DNA of 64,000 nucleotides from Glandiceps talaboti (GCF_964340395.1 NC_135551.1:18546003-18610002), one strand, 5' to 3'; counted from the first letter of the stretch, positions 25,830 to 40,320 are shown. The notes: generated from the sequence alone by a model not told the origin. Numbers and translations: made by a program.

Positions 25830-26160
25830 CAAGGATTTCAGTACTTTGTACTATAAGTTTGGTGGGGAATCCAGATAATGAAGGCAAGGAATCTGCATAG
25901 CTTTCCACATCATTATGCTGCGTTTGATGATAAATTCACGTACGGAGGTAGAAAGCTTGTAAAATTGTGTGCAGATTTCATACCATACAATTTTGTTGAG
26001 GAGCCCAGGTAATGGTAGCTGGGAATCTGGTCAAATTTGCATAGATTTTCATACCTTGTACTCTCATTTTAGTGGGGAATTCAAACTTGATACAGAGGCC
26101 AAATTCTTGTAAAAGTGTACAGATTTGCTACCTAGTACTGTGTGCTTGTTGGGGAACCCT
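25830..26160 (+). repeat. Degenerate tandem repeat
   Basis: Phrases such as GCTTGTAAAATTGTGTGCAG / TTCTTGTAAAAGTGTACAG and TTTAGTGGGGAATTC / GTTGGGGAACCC recur roughly every 80-100 bp. The units are heavily diverged. Confidence 0.4.
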
Positions 26161-26685
26161 ATTAAATTACCCAAGAAACAGTAACTCAGGTTGATTTTTA
26201 ACTACTTTAATACTTCCCTTCAAAAATGTTACTGAGTATTCTGAGTTTTATGTAAACAGAACTGAAATGAATGTCTTGTAAACACAACATTTTACAGTAC
26301 CATTATAACAACAAAATTCATTTTACTCGTCATTTGTACAAGCTTCGATGAAAACAAGTAGAATGTGACCGTCGAATGCAGTTGTATGTCACATTCTATG
26401 AATACTGTAGCCAAATAACAAAACACAAGAGAAAATATTTACAATGGTTTATTTGTCAGAATATGTTGTTGGATGATTTAAAATAAAAAGGTTCAAAACT
26501 TGTACATCTTAGGTTCAAACATGTTTATCTGATCCAAATAGGTGAAACATTTATAGCCAGAAAGCTGTCGATTCAAAGTACCCCATTGGAAGTGAGTGAT
26601 TTCTAGTTACTTTTAATATATATTGTCTTTTGTGACTTTTAACTCTTTTTATTGTTAGGCATGTGTAATTTTAACCAAAATAATT

Positions 26686-26757
26686 AGTCAGTCAGTCAAT
26701 CAATCAATCAATTAATCAATCAAACAATCAATTAATCAATCAATCAATCAATCAATC
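26686..26757 (+). repeat. (CAAT)n microsatellite
   Basis: About 18 TCAA/CAAT units with TTAAT interruptions. Confidence 0.9.
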
Positions 26758-29700
26758 AGTGACTTGTAAAAGGTTCAAACTTGCAATATCACAGGTTGAA
26801 ACAAGTCATTACTAGTGAAATGTGTGACCTAATACCCGTCAAATGATAACTGTTGTTGTCTACAGTATAGTACGTAAACAAATAAAAACAACACACTCAC
26901 TAGGAAGATTTTCTAAATTTCCATTAATAGTTAATTTACAAATAGCTTTTACAGGTCTTACTTGCTTGTTTTCGATACTGTAATATTTTACTTTAAACTG
27001 TTTTCCTGAAGATGTTTTTCCAATTTTTTTTAGATTTCAAATTCATTGTATAAGCTTTCTTTTTAATACTTCAATTGACTTGAATTGAATTAAATTTTAT
27101 TTCACAAGAAAGTGCAAAAACTAACTTTCAATATTAATCTATTGCCTGGGCTGTTTACTTCGAGATCTCTAATATCTCTGATTTCAAAATTCGTCACGTT
27201 CCGCTGTCGTGGATTTTTTCAACATTTTCATGTCTGTCCCTTAGTTACTTCCTTCGATGACTTTTCCCAAGGCTAACTACTCCTGGGGTTTTGACTAGAG
27301 ATTGTACTGTTCCGTAAATTTTGGTAATTATATGAATTCTACTCAAGACATCCAGTTGTTTGTGTGTTCTCCAACCTTCAAATACCACAAAAACAGCCAC
27401 AGGCTCAGCAGTATTGTTCAATTGAATAAATTCTCTATTCCCTGTTGTCGGTCCATCAAAAGTGACCCTAGAAGGGACTATCACTTTCCTTTAATAGCAG
27501 AAAATCCTCATCGAAATTCCAAATTTTGAATCACCCTTTTCGAAATTTTCATTTTGACAAATATTATTTCAACAAAGCACAAGTCTGAAATTTGAGAAGG
27601 TAAACATAGTCTGCTGGCCTGGGTCGTATTTCAGCTGAAAAACAAACATGAGAAGCAGAAAATCAACAAACGCTACTGGGAACAATTACGAGGAATTCTA
27701 AAAAGAGAAAGTTTTTGTTCATTTTCTGTAACAAATTCTGCTTATTTTGATATAACACCATAAAGCCATTTTACCGTATTGTAGAAATTGTGTAATTCAA
27801 CAATTCTGTCTCCAAATTTTGCAGTTTTGGTGAAGTTTTTGCGAAGACAAAGACTCCGATGTAGGTAGTATGTTGTATCAATAGATCTGTAGCAAGTAGA
27901 CCAAATACACTTCATCTATCAATATTTACTCACCACTGACTGATCTGGTTTCAAAATCAACCATATCCTGGTCCAAAACAGAAATAAAAAAACAGAGGTA
28001 CAAATATCCACCAACTTGCCACAAAATATTCTGTCATAGCACAACTAAAATAGAAATTTTGGTAAGAAAGAAAATATTTTTGTGGGACAGAAATCAAAGT
28101 ATGTGAGAATACTTTTCTTGTGTATGTTATTTTGTGACTACCTGCTATCGCACAATGTGTTTTTATTCATCAAAATTCAGTTATAAAGACCAGTGTTGTG
28201 ATGAGTGTCTATAAGTCTATAAAGAAAAAAATATTAAATACTGCTATAGCTATTAAAACCACAGCATTTTTGTTCTTGAGGTAAGGGTCTGTTTTATACA
28301 TGTATTAGGTACAAATACTATAAACCTGGACATTTTCACTGAAGACTTATTTCAACTTATTTGGCTGGAACTTGATAAAAAATCTGAAAATAAGTAGTGA
28401 CTAAAATGTCTTCTTTTACATAAACAAGGCTCAGCAATTCACAGTAATTCACAAAAAATTTGTGTTTGGTAAGTCTCAAAGACAGTAAAATGACAAAATT
28501 TCAAGCCATGGAAATATTAATGCTGACACTATAGTGAGCTCCCTACATGTAAACGTATGTATGTAGCTGTACAACTTGAACACGATAAAATTAAAATTTG
28601 CTTCGTATATTTTTTCATGTTTACACCTTTGGAGCTAATTCCATTACATGTTTTTACTTAAGAGGCACAACCAGAGTTTGAAGATTTTATAGGGTTATTT
28701 TTTGTTCCTTACGAGATGTTGTTTATTTTATTCTTTTTTTAAACCATTGCTTACTACTAACAGAATTTTTAGTACTGGAATATTTTTGTGTGTTCAGAGT
28801 CTTACAGTATTTTCGATGTGAACCATTTTTGTCCCGTCCGTCCATCTGTCTGTTTCTGACACATATTCAAGGCCTGTTGTTCTCATCAGTGTTTTTTTTC
28901 ACGAAAGCACAGTATTAGCATAACTGTTGGTAACTATATCATATTTCCTTTCAGTAGTATTATATTCCATACTCCCAACTTGTACAGACCCCTTTTTTTG
29001 TACAAAGAACTTGTAAACAAGGCACATGAAAAGTGAGATATTTTAAAGGGACATGTGAAAACTCGAGTCACTATTTTTATTGAGTAAATGCCTACTCACT
29101 TACACTTCATATAGTATCATATTTTATGTAGATTTATACTGCCAAATTATTACTATTACCCTTCACCTTCATAATGTACTTCCAAAAACACAATCCAGAA
29201 TCAAGTCAAATTTGGTGCGTATAGATTTAAATAAAAGGACATGACCATAACTAATATTTAGTTTAGCTTCTGTGATGTTTACCTTTACTTGTAACTGCCT
29301 CCTACAATTGTTTTTATGCCCTATAAAATAATGGGAACAGTAGTGTAATAATAATATGCAGATAATGGAATCGATGGCCGAATGTACAGATTGAACATCT
29401 TCATCATATTTATGTTAATTTGTGATTAGAAAGAATTTTCTAGAATACTACTCTCGGTGACAATTTTTTTTTTGGGTACATGCAAATATTATGCCATCAA
29501 TTCATTGATTCAGTTTTCCTAAATGTCATGTAATAGATCTCACAGTCACTGATGGTGATCAAACAAGTTTCAGTTAGCACAGTAAACAGAAATAAATACG
29601 CGTATGAAACGAAATCAGATTTGGCCAAACAAATATGTCACTTTAATGTATATATGTAATATGAATAAAATCATTTTGTCATGATGGAAAATTACGTCAA

Positions 29701-30172
29701 ACTTCTAGAATGTTTTCAATTTTGATTATCAGTAAGGACACACTGTATGATATAAGATATTATATAACATGAGATTGGGTAAGTCATTAAATGTTCATGT
29801 TACATCAGACGAGTGCTATTTGCATAAACTGTAAACCCAGAAGAAAAAAACTTCTGTATGGAGTTCTAGGGATTGTGAAAAAAAGGAAACACGATTTCTA
29901 AAATATATTTCTTTTGAATCTTGATTTCCATGTGAAGTATGAATGTACAGTCTCGTCAAATAAGTTCCTGCTGTGGTTGTAAGTTAAAGAGAAATTCAAG
30001 CCATTTTTGTACTCACTTTTGATACCACAGAACAAATATAGCTCTAGAAATAGTAATGAATGACATTTTATATTCGCAGGAGGTTGACAGACAGACAGAC
30101 AGATACTAGGACAATAAATTATTTTATAAAAAAAAATATTGAGAAATGACTAAATGAATGTTAAAGTCAGAT
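26758..30172. other. Intronic sequence, no gene seen
   Basis: AT-rich, apart from the dispersed repeat at 28325-28500. Donor-like sequences occur (for example near 28465) without a supporting frame. Confidence 0.45.
28325..28500 (+). repeat. Dispersed repeat, copy 2
   Basis: This is the diverged partner of 1165-1345; both continue to CAAAGACAGTAAAATGACA-like sequence. It lies inside presumed AHR intron 2. Confidence 0.5.
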
Positions 30173-30655
30173 GAATGAATGGATGGATGGATGGATGGAT
30201 GGATGAGTGAGTGAGTGAGTGGAGAAACATATAGATGGGCCAACAGAAAAACAGTCAGACAGACATATGTGACATACATACCGTGCGTACGTACGTACGT
30301 ACGTACGTACGTACGTACATATGTACGTACATTCATATGTATGTACATACCTACATACATACATACATACATACATGCATACATATAGTACATACATACA
30401 TACATACATACATACATACATACATACATACATACATACATACATACATGCATGCATACATACATACATACATGCATACATACATACATACATACATACA
30501 TACATACATACATACATACATGCATACATACATGCATGCATACATACATACATACATACATACATACATACATACATACACATGATACATACATACATAC
30601 ATACATACATACATACATACATACATACATACATACATACATACATAAACATCTC
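30173..30655 (+). repeat. Compound tetranucleotide tract: (GGAT)n, (GAGT)n, (GTAC)n, (CATA)n
   Basis: GGAT/GAGT units run to about 30221. (GTAC)n follows at 30285-30330 and then about 300 bp of CATA units with GCAT variants. The GTAC part is self-complementary and carries CpG at every junction. The long frames through it are artefacts. Confidence 0.95.
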
Positions 30656-30819
30656 ATTACAGACAGGGCAGCATGAGTCTATACAAACATACAGAAAAAC
30701 AAAAAGACAATGTCAGGAATGACAAATGACAACAAATAAGGATCCGAAGTTTGACAAAATAACAAATGCATTACTAAGCTAGATGTAAATATGGCTGAAC
30801 AGATAGGGAGACAAAAAAA

Positions 30820-31300
30820 GTCTCTGCAGACAGGCAAAGCTTGACGGACTGACAGCTAGATTAAACAGGGGGAAAGCCAGGAAGGAATTAGATAGTGACA
30901 GACAGGACAAACGGGTATACAAGACTGATATAAGGCAGTCTGAGTTTGTCTGAATGAAGATGAAACATAGCGATTGAAAGTCAGGACAACCAATAAACAG
31001 GCAGAGAGTAATCAAAAGCACAGCAAACAGATAGGCAGATACATAGAATGGAATTCACTAGAGTTTTGTTGACCGAAAACAGAACAGAGAGATCAAAACC
31101 TCAACAGGCAGAGAAATAATTATATGATCGAAGTCACTAGAGTTTGGCTGTCGTAAGACAGAAGCGAGTGATCAAAAGTCCAGCAACAGAAAGATTGGCT
31201 TAAGACATGTAGACAGATAGAGAAATACAATGGAGTTGAATTTTGTTGATTGAAGACAGGAAGAGTGTGATTGAAGGCACAAAGAGACAAACAGAGTTCA
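30820..31300 (+). repeat. Degenerate A/G-rich tandem repeat, period about 90-110 bp
   Basis: Phrases such as TCACTAGAGTTTTGTTGACC, TCACTAGAGTTTGGCTGTCG and GGAGTTGAATTTTGTTGATT recur, each followed by AGACAG-type and ATCAAAA- or ATTGAA-type sequence. Confidence 0.55.
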
Positions 31301-34300
31301 CTAGCTGACAGTTCCTTACAGTGTTCACAGTACACTGACCAATGTTACTTAAACCTGACTTGAAACATTTTCTATTTTGTGGTTGTCATTTAGTTGTAAC
31401 CATTTGACATTGATTCACTGGTAATGGTGGATGGCGTAACAAACATGTGACAGGTAAAGAGAGAACAACCAAGTTAAGCGGTCATTAGAGTGGTTATTTC
31501 CCACTTTGTACACTCAATATAGCCTGTCAAAGGTAATAAATATACCATGTTTCTTTGCAGTACAGAGATTGCTTCACAGCCGTCTTGTCCACAGAGACTG
31601 CCAGTTGTCACTTTATTTCTCATTTGATTTGACTGTTGTATTTACAGTGAACTTTCAACTCTCTATAATAGCAAGCAGAGCATGTTTACTTTAGCCACCA
31701 CTCTTTTCAAGGCTGGTGGCATACTTTTGTCCGGCAGGTCAATGTTTGACCCCCATCGGCAGACGTATGTTTCGATGAAAATATTTAGAGCAGTTTGACT
31801 TTTAGAAATTGGCTGACTTTTATTTTGGTTTTGAATTTATCAATAACAATATCTGAACTAATTGTCCTATTAGAAATTCTCAAAATATTGAATAAAGTGG
31901 TGATTTTTTATTGAGCAGAAAGTTGGAACATGGATGGAGTTTTTTTAAAAAGAGTAAACCAGATATTAGGTTGTTGTGTTTCCAGCATGCATCAGAGTGT
32001 ACCGTAACCAAAGTGTCAAATGTTTAGTGTCATTTTGTTCTCCAAGCCCCCCAAAAATGTAATCACTTAGAAAATTGCGATAAATTTCAGCTGTAATATT
32101 TTGATTTTATTTAGTTTAGAGCAGAGAGGGGTTGGTGGAAGGGGTCGAATTAACTTCTGATTTGGAAATAAAAGAAGTTTGCAAGTTAGAAGTCAGAGCT
32201 TTAGGTGAAGGGACGTTACCATGTCTTTTCTTAGCAACCATGTATGCTTGAAATCGAGAGGCGTGCACTAGATCTTGAAAAAACACAGTTTTGTCGTTTT
32301 CAGGTTTCTCTTCCTAAAGCAAGACTTAATATGCAATTGATACTACACATGGTGCTATACAAATTCTAAAACCCTGAGGTGAAAAGAGACTTAAAAGACC
32401 AGAGGAATAACACCCAAGGAGAAAATTCATGTTACGCAATGTAGTACCTTAGTGAAAGCTGTGGATTAACATTGCAATAAGTGTGTACAAATGCCGTCAG
32501 TTTTGTCCGTTTTCTTTCATTAGTTTCCCATGTCTGGTTCTTTCATCTCTTTACTCACTTCTCTTCTCACAATCTTTTGAGGCTAATTTCCCGTGGCCTT
32601 GTGTTTTGAAATCTGTTGTATAGTCTCATGAATAGCAATCTTGATATGCTACGCCTATACATGATGGAGTGTATGTCGAACAAAAGAAGAAAACTGGGTT
32701 AGGTTGTGACTGGGGTTGTTGGGCCACTGTTTCGTCTTCATTCATTTTATGTTTCTTTCGCAATTTAGTACGTTCAAGTTGTCGACAAATAGGTCAATTT
32801 AGGTAATAGCACTCTTTCAACTTTTTAATCAGCTTCTTCATCATCTGTATGATTTAGAAATTGCAAGAAAATTCAAACATAAATGTACTTATCTTTTCAG
32901 TTTATTTTTTTGAAGGGTACGAACCTAAACTATAAATTGAGATGCAGTGAAAAGATACAGATTTTTCCATTTTTGTCATTCTTACTGTTGATTAGATCCC
33001 AGATAAAAAAACCAACACTTAGAACTCTAGTTGATTTGAACTTACTCTTACATTTTACTAAGATATCGTACATGCAATGAGAAAAATCTCAAACTGAAAT
33101 GGAGATGCAGGAAAAGCGTGTACATTTTTCCCTTTGTCAAACACACTTTTGGTTAGAACCCACTGGTAAAACACTTTAGACACACTAGTTTTACCTCCTT
33201 CCAATTTTTACTAAAATATTATGTATGTAATGATAAAAATATAAATTACCAGCAACAGAACATACTAAGATAAGAAAGTTTTAGTGAATGTATACAAATT
33301 AGTATTTCATTTAATAAACATTTTGAAAATGATTCTGTTGTGGGAAAGTCATATGGCTATGACAACGACTCATCGATTACAGAAACTTACTCACTATTCT
33401 GGCATCTCCATTTGTAATTGGAACATCAGGTAGTAAAGTTGTCGTTTGCTTTGAAATCAAAAGTGCCAGCCAGTACCTGCAACAATTTAGTGAGTGGCGT
33501 CTCCTCAATCTCTCACCACGACAGACAAAACAAACACAAAAGACACCCTCGAACTTCTAATTTGGTATTTGTGTGATCAAACTGTTATCAAAGCATCGTG
33601 AATTGCCAGCAGTCGGAATCAAAAGAAGAAAATAATTAATGACAATGAATGGCCACAAAAAACGACATAAAATTGCGGAGTACGAAAACAAGGAAATGAA
33701 CAGGAACATAACGATTGTTCCTATGAATGACAGCAACCAGGCAATGAATGTCAGCGATGGTTATGCGGGTAGACTACCTCATGCTGTACTGTTGTAAAGC
33801 AATTAAACGATAGATTTATGGCCGACGGAAAAAGCTGATGAAGTCCCCTGCAATAAACTTAACGATTTTACAATATAGTAGAATGTCGTTCGTAAGAATA
33901 CAAGTTATTAGTAGTTAGCCCAAACGTTTTTTGTGTAGTGATTGAAGTATTAATCCTCGTAGCATTTGCTCCTCTTGTCTTTAATCAATAGATGCAACCA
34001 AGTCAGTCAGTAGCTTCGTTGATTTTGAGACGATTTTTTCTGCTGGTAGCTGAAAATGATAGTGTTCCTTTACCTGCATAAAATGCACAACCTATACATT
34101 AAGTATAAATTTGGTTCGTCGTCTTTGTAGGCTTTGTATAGGAACTAATTTTTGGCATGAGGTGTGGGATTTTCCGTCTGCAGGTCTCTGTAATTTTCCT
34201 GTCTACAAGAACCATTTATCAGATGTCAAGACTCGGAAATTACATGGATTGCTTATCATGCTGCGATGCTGGTCTAAAAAAAGTGTCGATGAATTTTGTC

Positions 34301-35514
34301 TAGTTTGTCATTATTTCTAAATTGCACCGACCAACCCTTGAAGATCAATTTTGGAAAATGTGCAGACTGCATTGTGATTTGATGAAAAATACTACACTGC
34401 CGTGAAACATTTGACAAACCTTCTTCTGTCTTTTTCTAAAATTTATTTTCTACATTACCAAAAATTAGTAGTTACTTATTTAAGTTTGCACTTCTTCTCA
34501 AGACAGCTATGTATGAATATCACATTTCAAAATTATCAAATCATTGCCTTAAATGTCATTTATGTTTTCATTTTTGTGCAAATATGTTCAAATACAAAAT
34601 AAATGCAACTAGATTGTCAGACTACAGTAGTTTCTTGTCTATGGACAGTGAAATCACTCATAAATAAATTTTTCTGTTTTCAGATTTTTTATATGGATCT
34701 TGTGACACTGTGTATGCATCTGTGTCTGTAGTAAACATACTTTTTTCTCTGGGTCTGCCTCTTAGTGGGGTTTTGGCATGATGTATCTGGTGAACCTCTA
34801 AATTAACAACAACAATATTCTGTCGTTAGTATCAAACTGAACACACTTTTTCTGATTTTTAAAACTCAGCTTAACCAGAAGCAAATTTCACTTTTTCGGG
34901 TTCAGTGTAAGATAAAAAACTAAATTCTGTTAGTTTGGGGGGTTGGGAGTTGAGCAATTTTAGTTCTCATTCGACAAAAACGCTTTTTCATTTTAATGGA
35001 ATTTTTGGTACCCTAACAACATTTTTTTAAATGCTGTCTGATCGAGAAATAGGAGATTTTTGCTATAGTAAATGCATGGTGCTAAAATACACGTAGGGAA
35101 TGAGGGCTTTGTATTCACAGTACTACATACTACTACATACTGATGTCTGAAACAATTATCAATTTTGGCAAATTTATTTAGAAGGGAAAGGTGGGGTGTG
35201 GGGGATCAGAGGCCTAACTAAAAGAATTTAGTTTTTAATCTTACATTTAAACTATTGGTCTCGCCCCAAAAGTAATATACACATTACAAGATTTCACAAA
35301 AATTGAATACCGTATGGATGGTATACAATCTTTATATATTATCTCGTTCCAAACATCGTCCATTTTTGCTCCGTATTTTATGTCAAGTTCTAAAACTAAA
35401 ACACTTTCTAAAAGTAGGGCAACACTTTAAAAAATGTGTACATCACAGGGAGAAAAAGGAGCTTGGTTTAGAATAGGAAAAATTGAACATTACTATTTAT
35501 ATAACAAAAATCCT
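31301..35514. other. Intronic sequence, no gene seen
   Basis: A good acceptor-like TTTCTTTGCAG ends at about 31560, but no donor or known frame follows. The rest is AT-rich unique-looking sequence. Confidence 0.4.
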
Positions 35515-36045
35515 TGGCAATGAACTATCTGAATATGCTCAAAATGTAAGTAGACGTTTGCACATTGTAGAAAAAAAAACTTCAGCGGAAAGAAACTAAA
35601 CAGTACAATTCACACGAAAAAATCCTTGTCAGTCGCCTATCCGTATGTACACAAAACATGTGTAGTAAAACTAGACTTTTACACATTGTAGGAAAATGAA
35701 AAAAAAAAAAAAGAACTTAAACAGTACAGTTTGTATGAAAAAATCAGTTGCAATAAACTATCTGTATATACACAAAAAGTAAGACACATCTTAGATTTTA
35801 AAAAACTTGGTCCAGCAGGACAGAAATTAAATGGTACATTTTGCATGAAAAAGGGGGAAACCTTTACAACGAGCTGACTGTACATACACAAAATGTTACT
35901 AGAAATTTGTTCATCGCAGATAAAAAAAAAAAATTGGTTCAGCAGGACAGAAATTAAACGGTCAATTCACCCGAAAAAAAAATCCTTTTCAATGAACTAT
36001 CCGTATATACACAAAACATAAGTAGACATTTGCACATCGTGGATA
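35515..36045 (+). repeat. Diverged tandem repeat, about 120 bp, five copies
   Basis: Each copy carries CTATCCGTATATACACAAAA-like sequence, TAGACATTTGCACATTG, a poly-A run, a variant of AAACAGTACAATTCAC and AAAAAATCCTT. The copies differ by many substitutions. Confidence 0.75.
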
Positions 36046-36119
36046 CAAATGAATAGCACAGGTTCAGCTGTGTAATACCAGAGTTAGAATAATGTGTGTT
36101 ATGCCTTGCGGCTACAGAC

Positions 36120-36590
36120 ATGATATTGTCAATTAAACCTCCAGTGTTCTTTGTTGCCGTTCAAAAAAAAATTATCCAGAAACAGACGAAGTGAATCAAC
36201 GAGGGAGTGTTTGTACATAGTATATGTAACTGAACGGTAGAATGTTTCAAGGGTGACAAATATAAAACTTGATAACTTTTATCCATTAAATTATCAATTA
36301 AATCTTGTGTTTTCTTTGATGTTGTTCAAAAACAATTATCAGAAAAACAGATGAAAGTGAGGGAGTGTTTGTACATAGTATACGTAAATTGAACGGTAGA
36401 ATGTTTCAAGGGTGACAAATATAAAACTTAATGACGTTTAATCAATTAAATCAAAAATTAAATCTTGTGTTTTCTTTGTTGTCTTGCAAAAAATTATCAA
36501 AAAACAGAATGAAAGTGAGTCATTCAGGGAGTGTTTGTACATAGTATGTATAAACTTGATTGATCAAGTAGTTCAAGGATAATTTGAAAT
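36120..36590 (+). repeat. Diverged tandem repeat, about 175 bp, three copies
   Basis: Copies share GGGAGTGTTTGTACATAGTA, GAACGGTAGAATGTTTCAAG, GGTGACAAATATAAAACTT and TCTTGTGTTTTCTTTG. The third copy is truncated. The array directly follows the 120-bp array. Confidence 0.8.
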
Positions 36591-38431
36591 TTTTAGAAAT
36601 TTTCTCAATTATATATGATGCTATGAATACTTTTGAATTATCTTGTTATCCATGAAATGTTAGATTTGTATGTAATGTGTGTTTTGTTGACACTGAAGAT
36701 TCTGCAAATCTTTGCTAGGACAGCTTGCTGAGTACATTATACATATATGTTTTGGGACCAGCAAATTTTTGGTCGGAAGGCTTTACGCGTCGAGTATAGT
36801 CTGTTTCCAGAATAGCGCATCTTCTAGTTTTAATCCAAACTATACAAAATCTAATTGAAAACTAACAAAAATTTTCAAAAAAGTATTAAGAACTACTGTA
36901 ACATTATTTGAAAAAACTTCCAAAACCTAATAAAATATTTGATAAAAGTAAAGATGAAGATATGAGGTCCCATCACTTTCCAAATTTCAACAAAAAAATG
37001 TTGAAAAAAAAAATGCTCAGAAATGTAGTCAGTTAAAAGAATTTAAAAACCAAACAACTAATTTGATAAAAGAAAGATGGAAATATGATGTCCAGTCATA
37101 TTAATCCAAAATTTACCCCAAAAAACTACAAATAAATTAATAAAAAGTATAAACTTGGTCAAACATTTAACAGTCCTAGCAGTCGACCTATTCTTGTGTG
37201 GGCTGTTCACGACATGCCAGTTGTGACCGTCCATGACCTGTGACTACCTACCCATGTCAAACAATTATACCTCAATCACATGATAGACCTATCGCAAATT
37301 TATGAACAAATGAATGTTTCAGATATTTATGGTTTGAAGATAGAATTTATCTTAAAAATGTAAAACTTGTCGTGACAAATATCCAGCAACATTTCACCCT
37401 TAGTTGCATTAAAATTTTCGTCCATTTTCTTTCAACATATAATTTTATGACATGTTGAATTATTTTTGTAATTTTCTTTGTAACTTTGTATGTTGTAATG
37501 TTTCTATAAATGTTATGCTCTGTTTCATTTTAGAAAATTTTATGTAAATGAGCCAATACACGAATGTTTAATAGTGTCATACTTTGAATCTTTTCCTTTC
37601 TGTGAAAAGCTCACTCAGGTGCGAAAGTTGTTGGTTATTCTAGCGAATTTTTTACTTAGCTATATCTAATTACGATACGATAAATGATAACTAAAGCTCA
37701 AAAAAACCATAATATTTCCATATTTATACATTTATCAAATTTTTAGACACCCAAGAAATATAGCAGCTGTTATAAAATATTTTCATGCAAGAATTTTAGT
37801 GTCGTAAAAACCCACATACAATTACGTAGCGAAGGTACAGAAATGGAAATTCTGTCAGACTGGAAAATTCTAGGAAGCTTGTCCTTGAAATGGAATAAAG
37901 AGTGGCGCTGCTGACCTGAAATTGAAAGCATGTATAGTTGTCCTTCAAGGTCTCACATGTGAGTGACTGCTACCCATTCAATGAGCAGATGACATACAGT
38001 GTTTTATTCTAAATGAGGGCCATTGTTGTAATGATGTCCTGCCATCATTTGAATGTCAACACTGATTATTTCGCACTAAAGCAGTATCAACATCTTAATG
38101 AAAGTCTTTTGAATCAAAATTGTTAACAAGAAATAAATAAAAAGAGCAGAATTCAACAAAAGGTTTCTTGCATATTTTATTTCAGTGTCTGCTTGTAAGA
38201 ATATACTAAAGTGTATTGAGTCAGCATATACAAAACTTTACATATGTGCAACCTTCTTTTTTGGACCATTTCAGAACAATGTTTCCACCTAAGTTAGTAA
38301 TTTTCAAATTATCATAATTGCTATTTCATTATTCATTTTTTGTGACTGAACTACGAAAAACAGATCTCAATGAAAATGTACATAAAATTAATTCTATTAG
38401 TATTGAAATGGTCTTTTCAGCTAGCATTTGT
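36591..38431. other. Intronic sequence, no gene seen
   Basis: A GC-richer patch at 37170-37290 and another at 37860-38060 stand out from the AT-rich background, but neither gives a recognisable protein. Confidence 0.4.
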
Positions 38432-38724
<293 letters not shown>

Positions 38725-38728
<4 letters not shown>

Positions 38729-40001
38729 TCAAATGAAATGGATACTCGGACAATGTACAATTTATTCTCAAGTTTAATCCTGTTTAACTTATAACTTGTA
38801 GTTATAAGTACCCCCTTGGTTAGAGAGAGATTACTTAAAAAAGTTAAAGTAGGACTTAGGTTTTGTGCAATAAATCCTGCACTACCAGACATATCAGTCA
38901 ATATCTTGACTAAAAGTGGTTACATTTTCTTGAAAACTGACAATTTTTGATGTCATTTTATTCAGAAAATTAATTTCTATACCCACAATCTAAAATAAAG
39001 ATGAATGAAAGAAAAAGTTACAGAATTCTAGAATCTCCTGAAAAAATATTGGTGCAAAAAAAGTGCTTGCATCGAGTGAGTATGCACATGTGTATGTGTC
39101 TGCCAGTTCCAGATCATTGCATACTGTTATCTTTATAGATATTGTGAAAATCAAATGAAATTTCCTGGCCTAAATTGTCAGTCTTTATTTAAAACATTGA
39201 GTGATTTTTTTTCATGTCCTTGATATAGTCAAATGCTGTGGGATTTTGATGAAGGCCATGATAGGTTTGAAGGTCAAGGCAGTGGGTTTTTTTTCTTTTT
39301 CTGATATTGATAACGGAAGTGAGTCATTGAATTGTTGTTGAAGTGGCAACACAGTATCTACAGCTTTCACAAACTATTAACTTCTGTCAACAACCCAACA
39401 GCTGACAACAGCTGGCAGATTTTCTAAGAGATTATCAAGTTTTTTGTTCTTTTTTTTTGTCATTTTGGTAAATTGGGTAACATACTGTTTAATATCAAAT
39501 GCAGGAGGCTGAAAATAAACCAAAAATGTTCAAAATTAGGAGATTCTCGTGCAAAAAAATGGGCATTTTAGCAGCAGGGGGTTGCTTTCCATGTTTTCAG
39601 ATGCATGCAGCTGTTATCATTCAAAAGTCCATCTGGGACTAATTCTATTTGCTTGTATAAAAGATTTTGTTTTTTAAAAAAACTAATTTTCACCAAAATT
39701 AAAAACTTTTGAGACCTACGATAGAAAGAAGTGTACAACAATTTTTTCTGGTTGTGATGTCATAAAACATTTTTGAATGTGGTATGGGACACCAAATATG
39801 TCTTTAGCCAAACTTCTTTTTTACCAGAAAAGTTACAAAAATTTGAACAGGAATCTGGACTCAAAATTCTTTTCTACCAACAACTGTAATTAGTATGCAT
39901 AGTGTGAGTGCCAGGTATTAAAAACCAAGGTCCACTTTTTAGCATTACTAAATGTACAAAATGTAATCATAGCCCGCATCCTAAAGACACTATTTCTCAC
40001 T
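38725..40001. other. Intronic sequence, no gene seen
   Basis: AT-rich; no repeat or exon recognised. Confidence 0.4.
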
Positions 40002-40320
40002 AAGAAGTTCGGCAAGTGTTCCCTTTTCTTATACTGCTCCTTCAATTTGGATTCAGTTCAGTTTCTTTTGAACTTGTTAATTAGTCTTCCCCACAGTCTT
40101 CATCACACTCACTCTAAGTCTTCCTTCTACTCTGCCCTTAAAACTTACCTATTTCAATCTTAACTCTCACTCACTTACACACTTCTCTCTACATCCTTCC
40201 ATGTTTTCAAATTGTTTCTCTGTATCCTCTCATTTTGTTAGTACCGAGTAGTTCTGTTACTGTGCCTGGAGTTCTTCGGAACACAGGTGAATTATAAATT
40301 TGCTTTATTATTATTATTAC
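40002..40320 (+). mobile_element. LINE 3' end fragment with (ATT)n tail
   Basis: The frame opens with KKFGKCSLFLYC, which resembles the FG-R-SFSYCAP motif of LINE ORF2 tails. About 40 codons on it reads SSFYSALKTYLFQS, the conserved FKS-LKTYLF end. The 3' UTR ends GTGAATTATAAATTTGC and then a short (ATT)n run at about 40304-40319. The copy is degraded and 5'-truncated. Confidence 0.65.

Noticed and set aside
31560-31700. Possible AHR exon 3 after the acceptor TTTCTTTGCAG
   Set aside because: A phase-1 reading (IQRLLHSRLVHRDCQ) is open, but it resembles no AHR linker or PAS-A sequence and no donor follows.
37170-37290. Minus-strand exon-like GC-richer patch after CACAG
   Set aside because: A frame exists, but no proper donor, no recognised peptide, and no convincing link to the 52.4 kb candidate.
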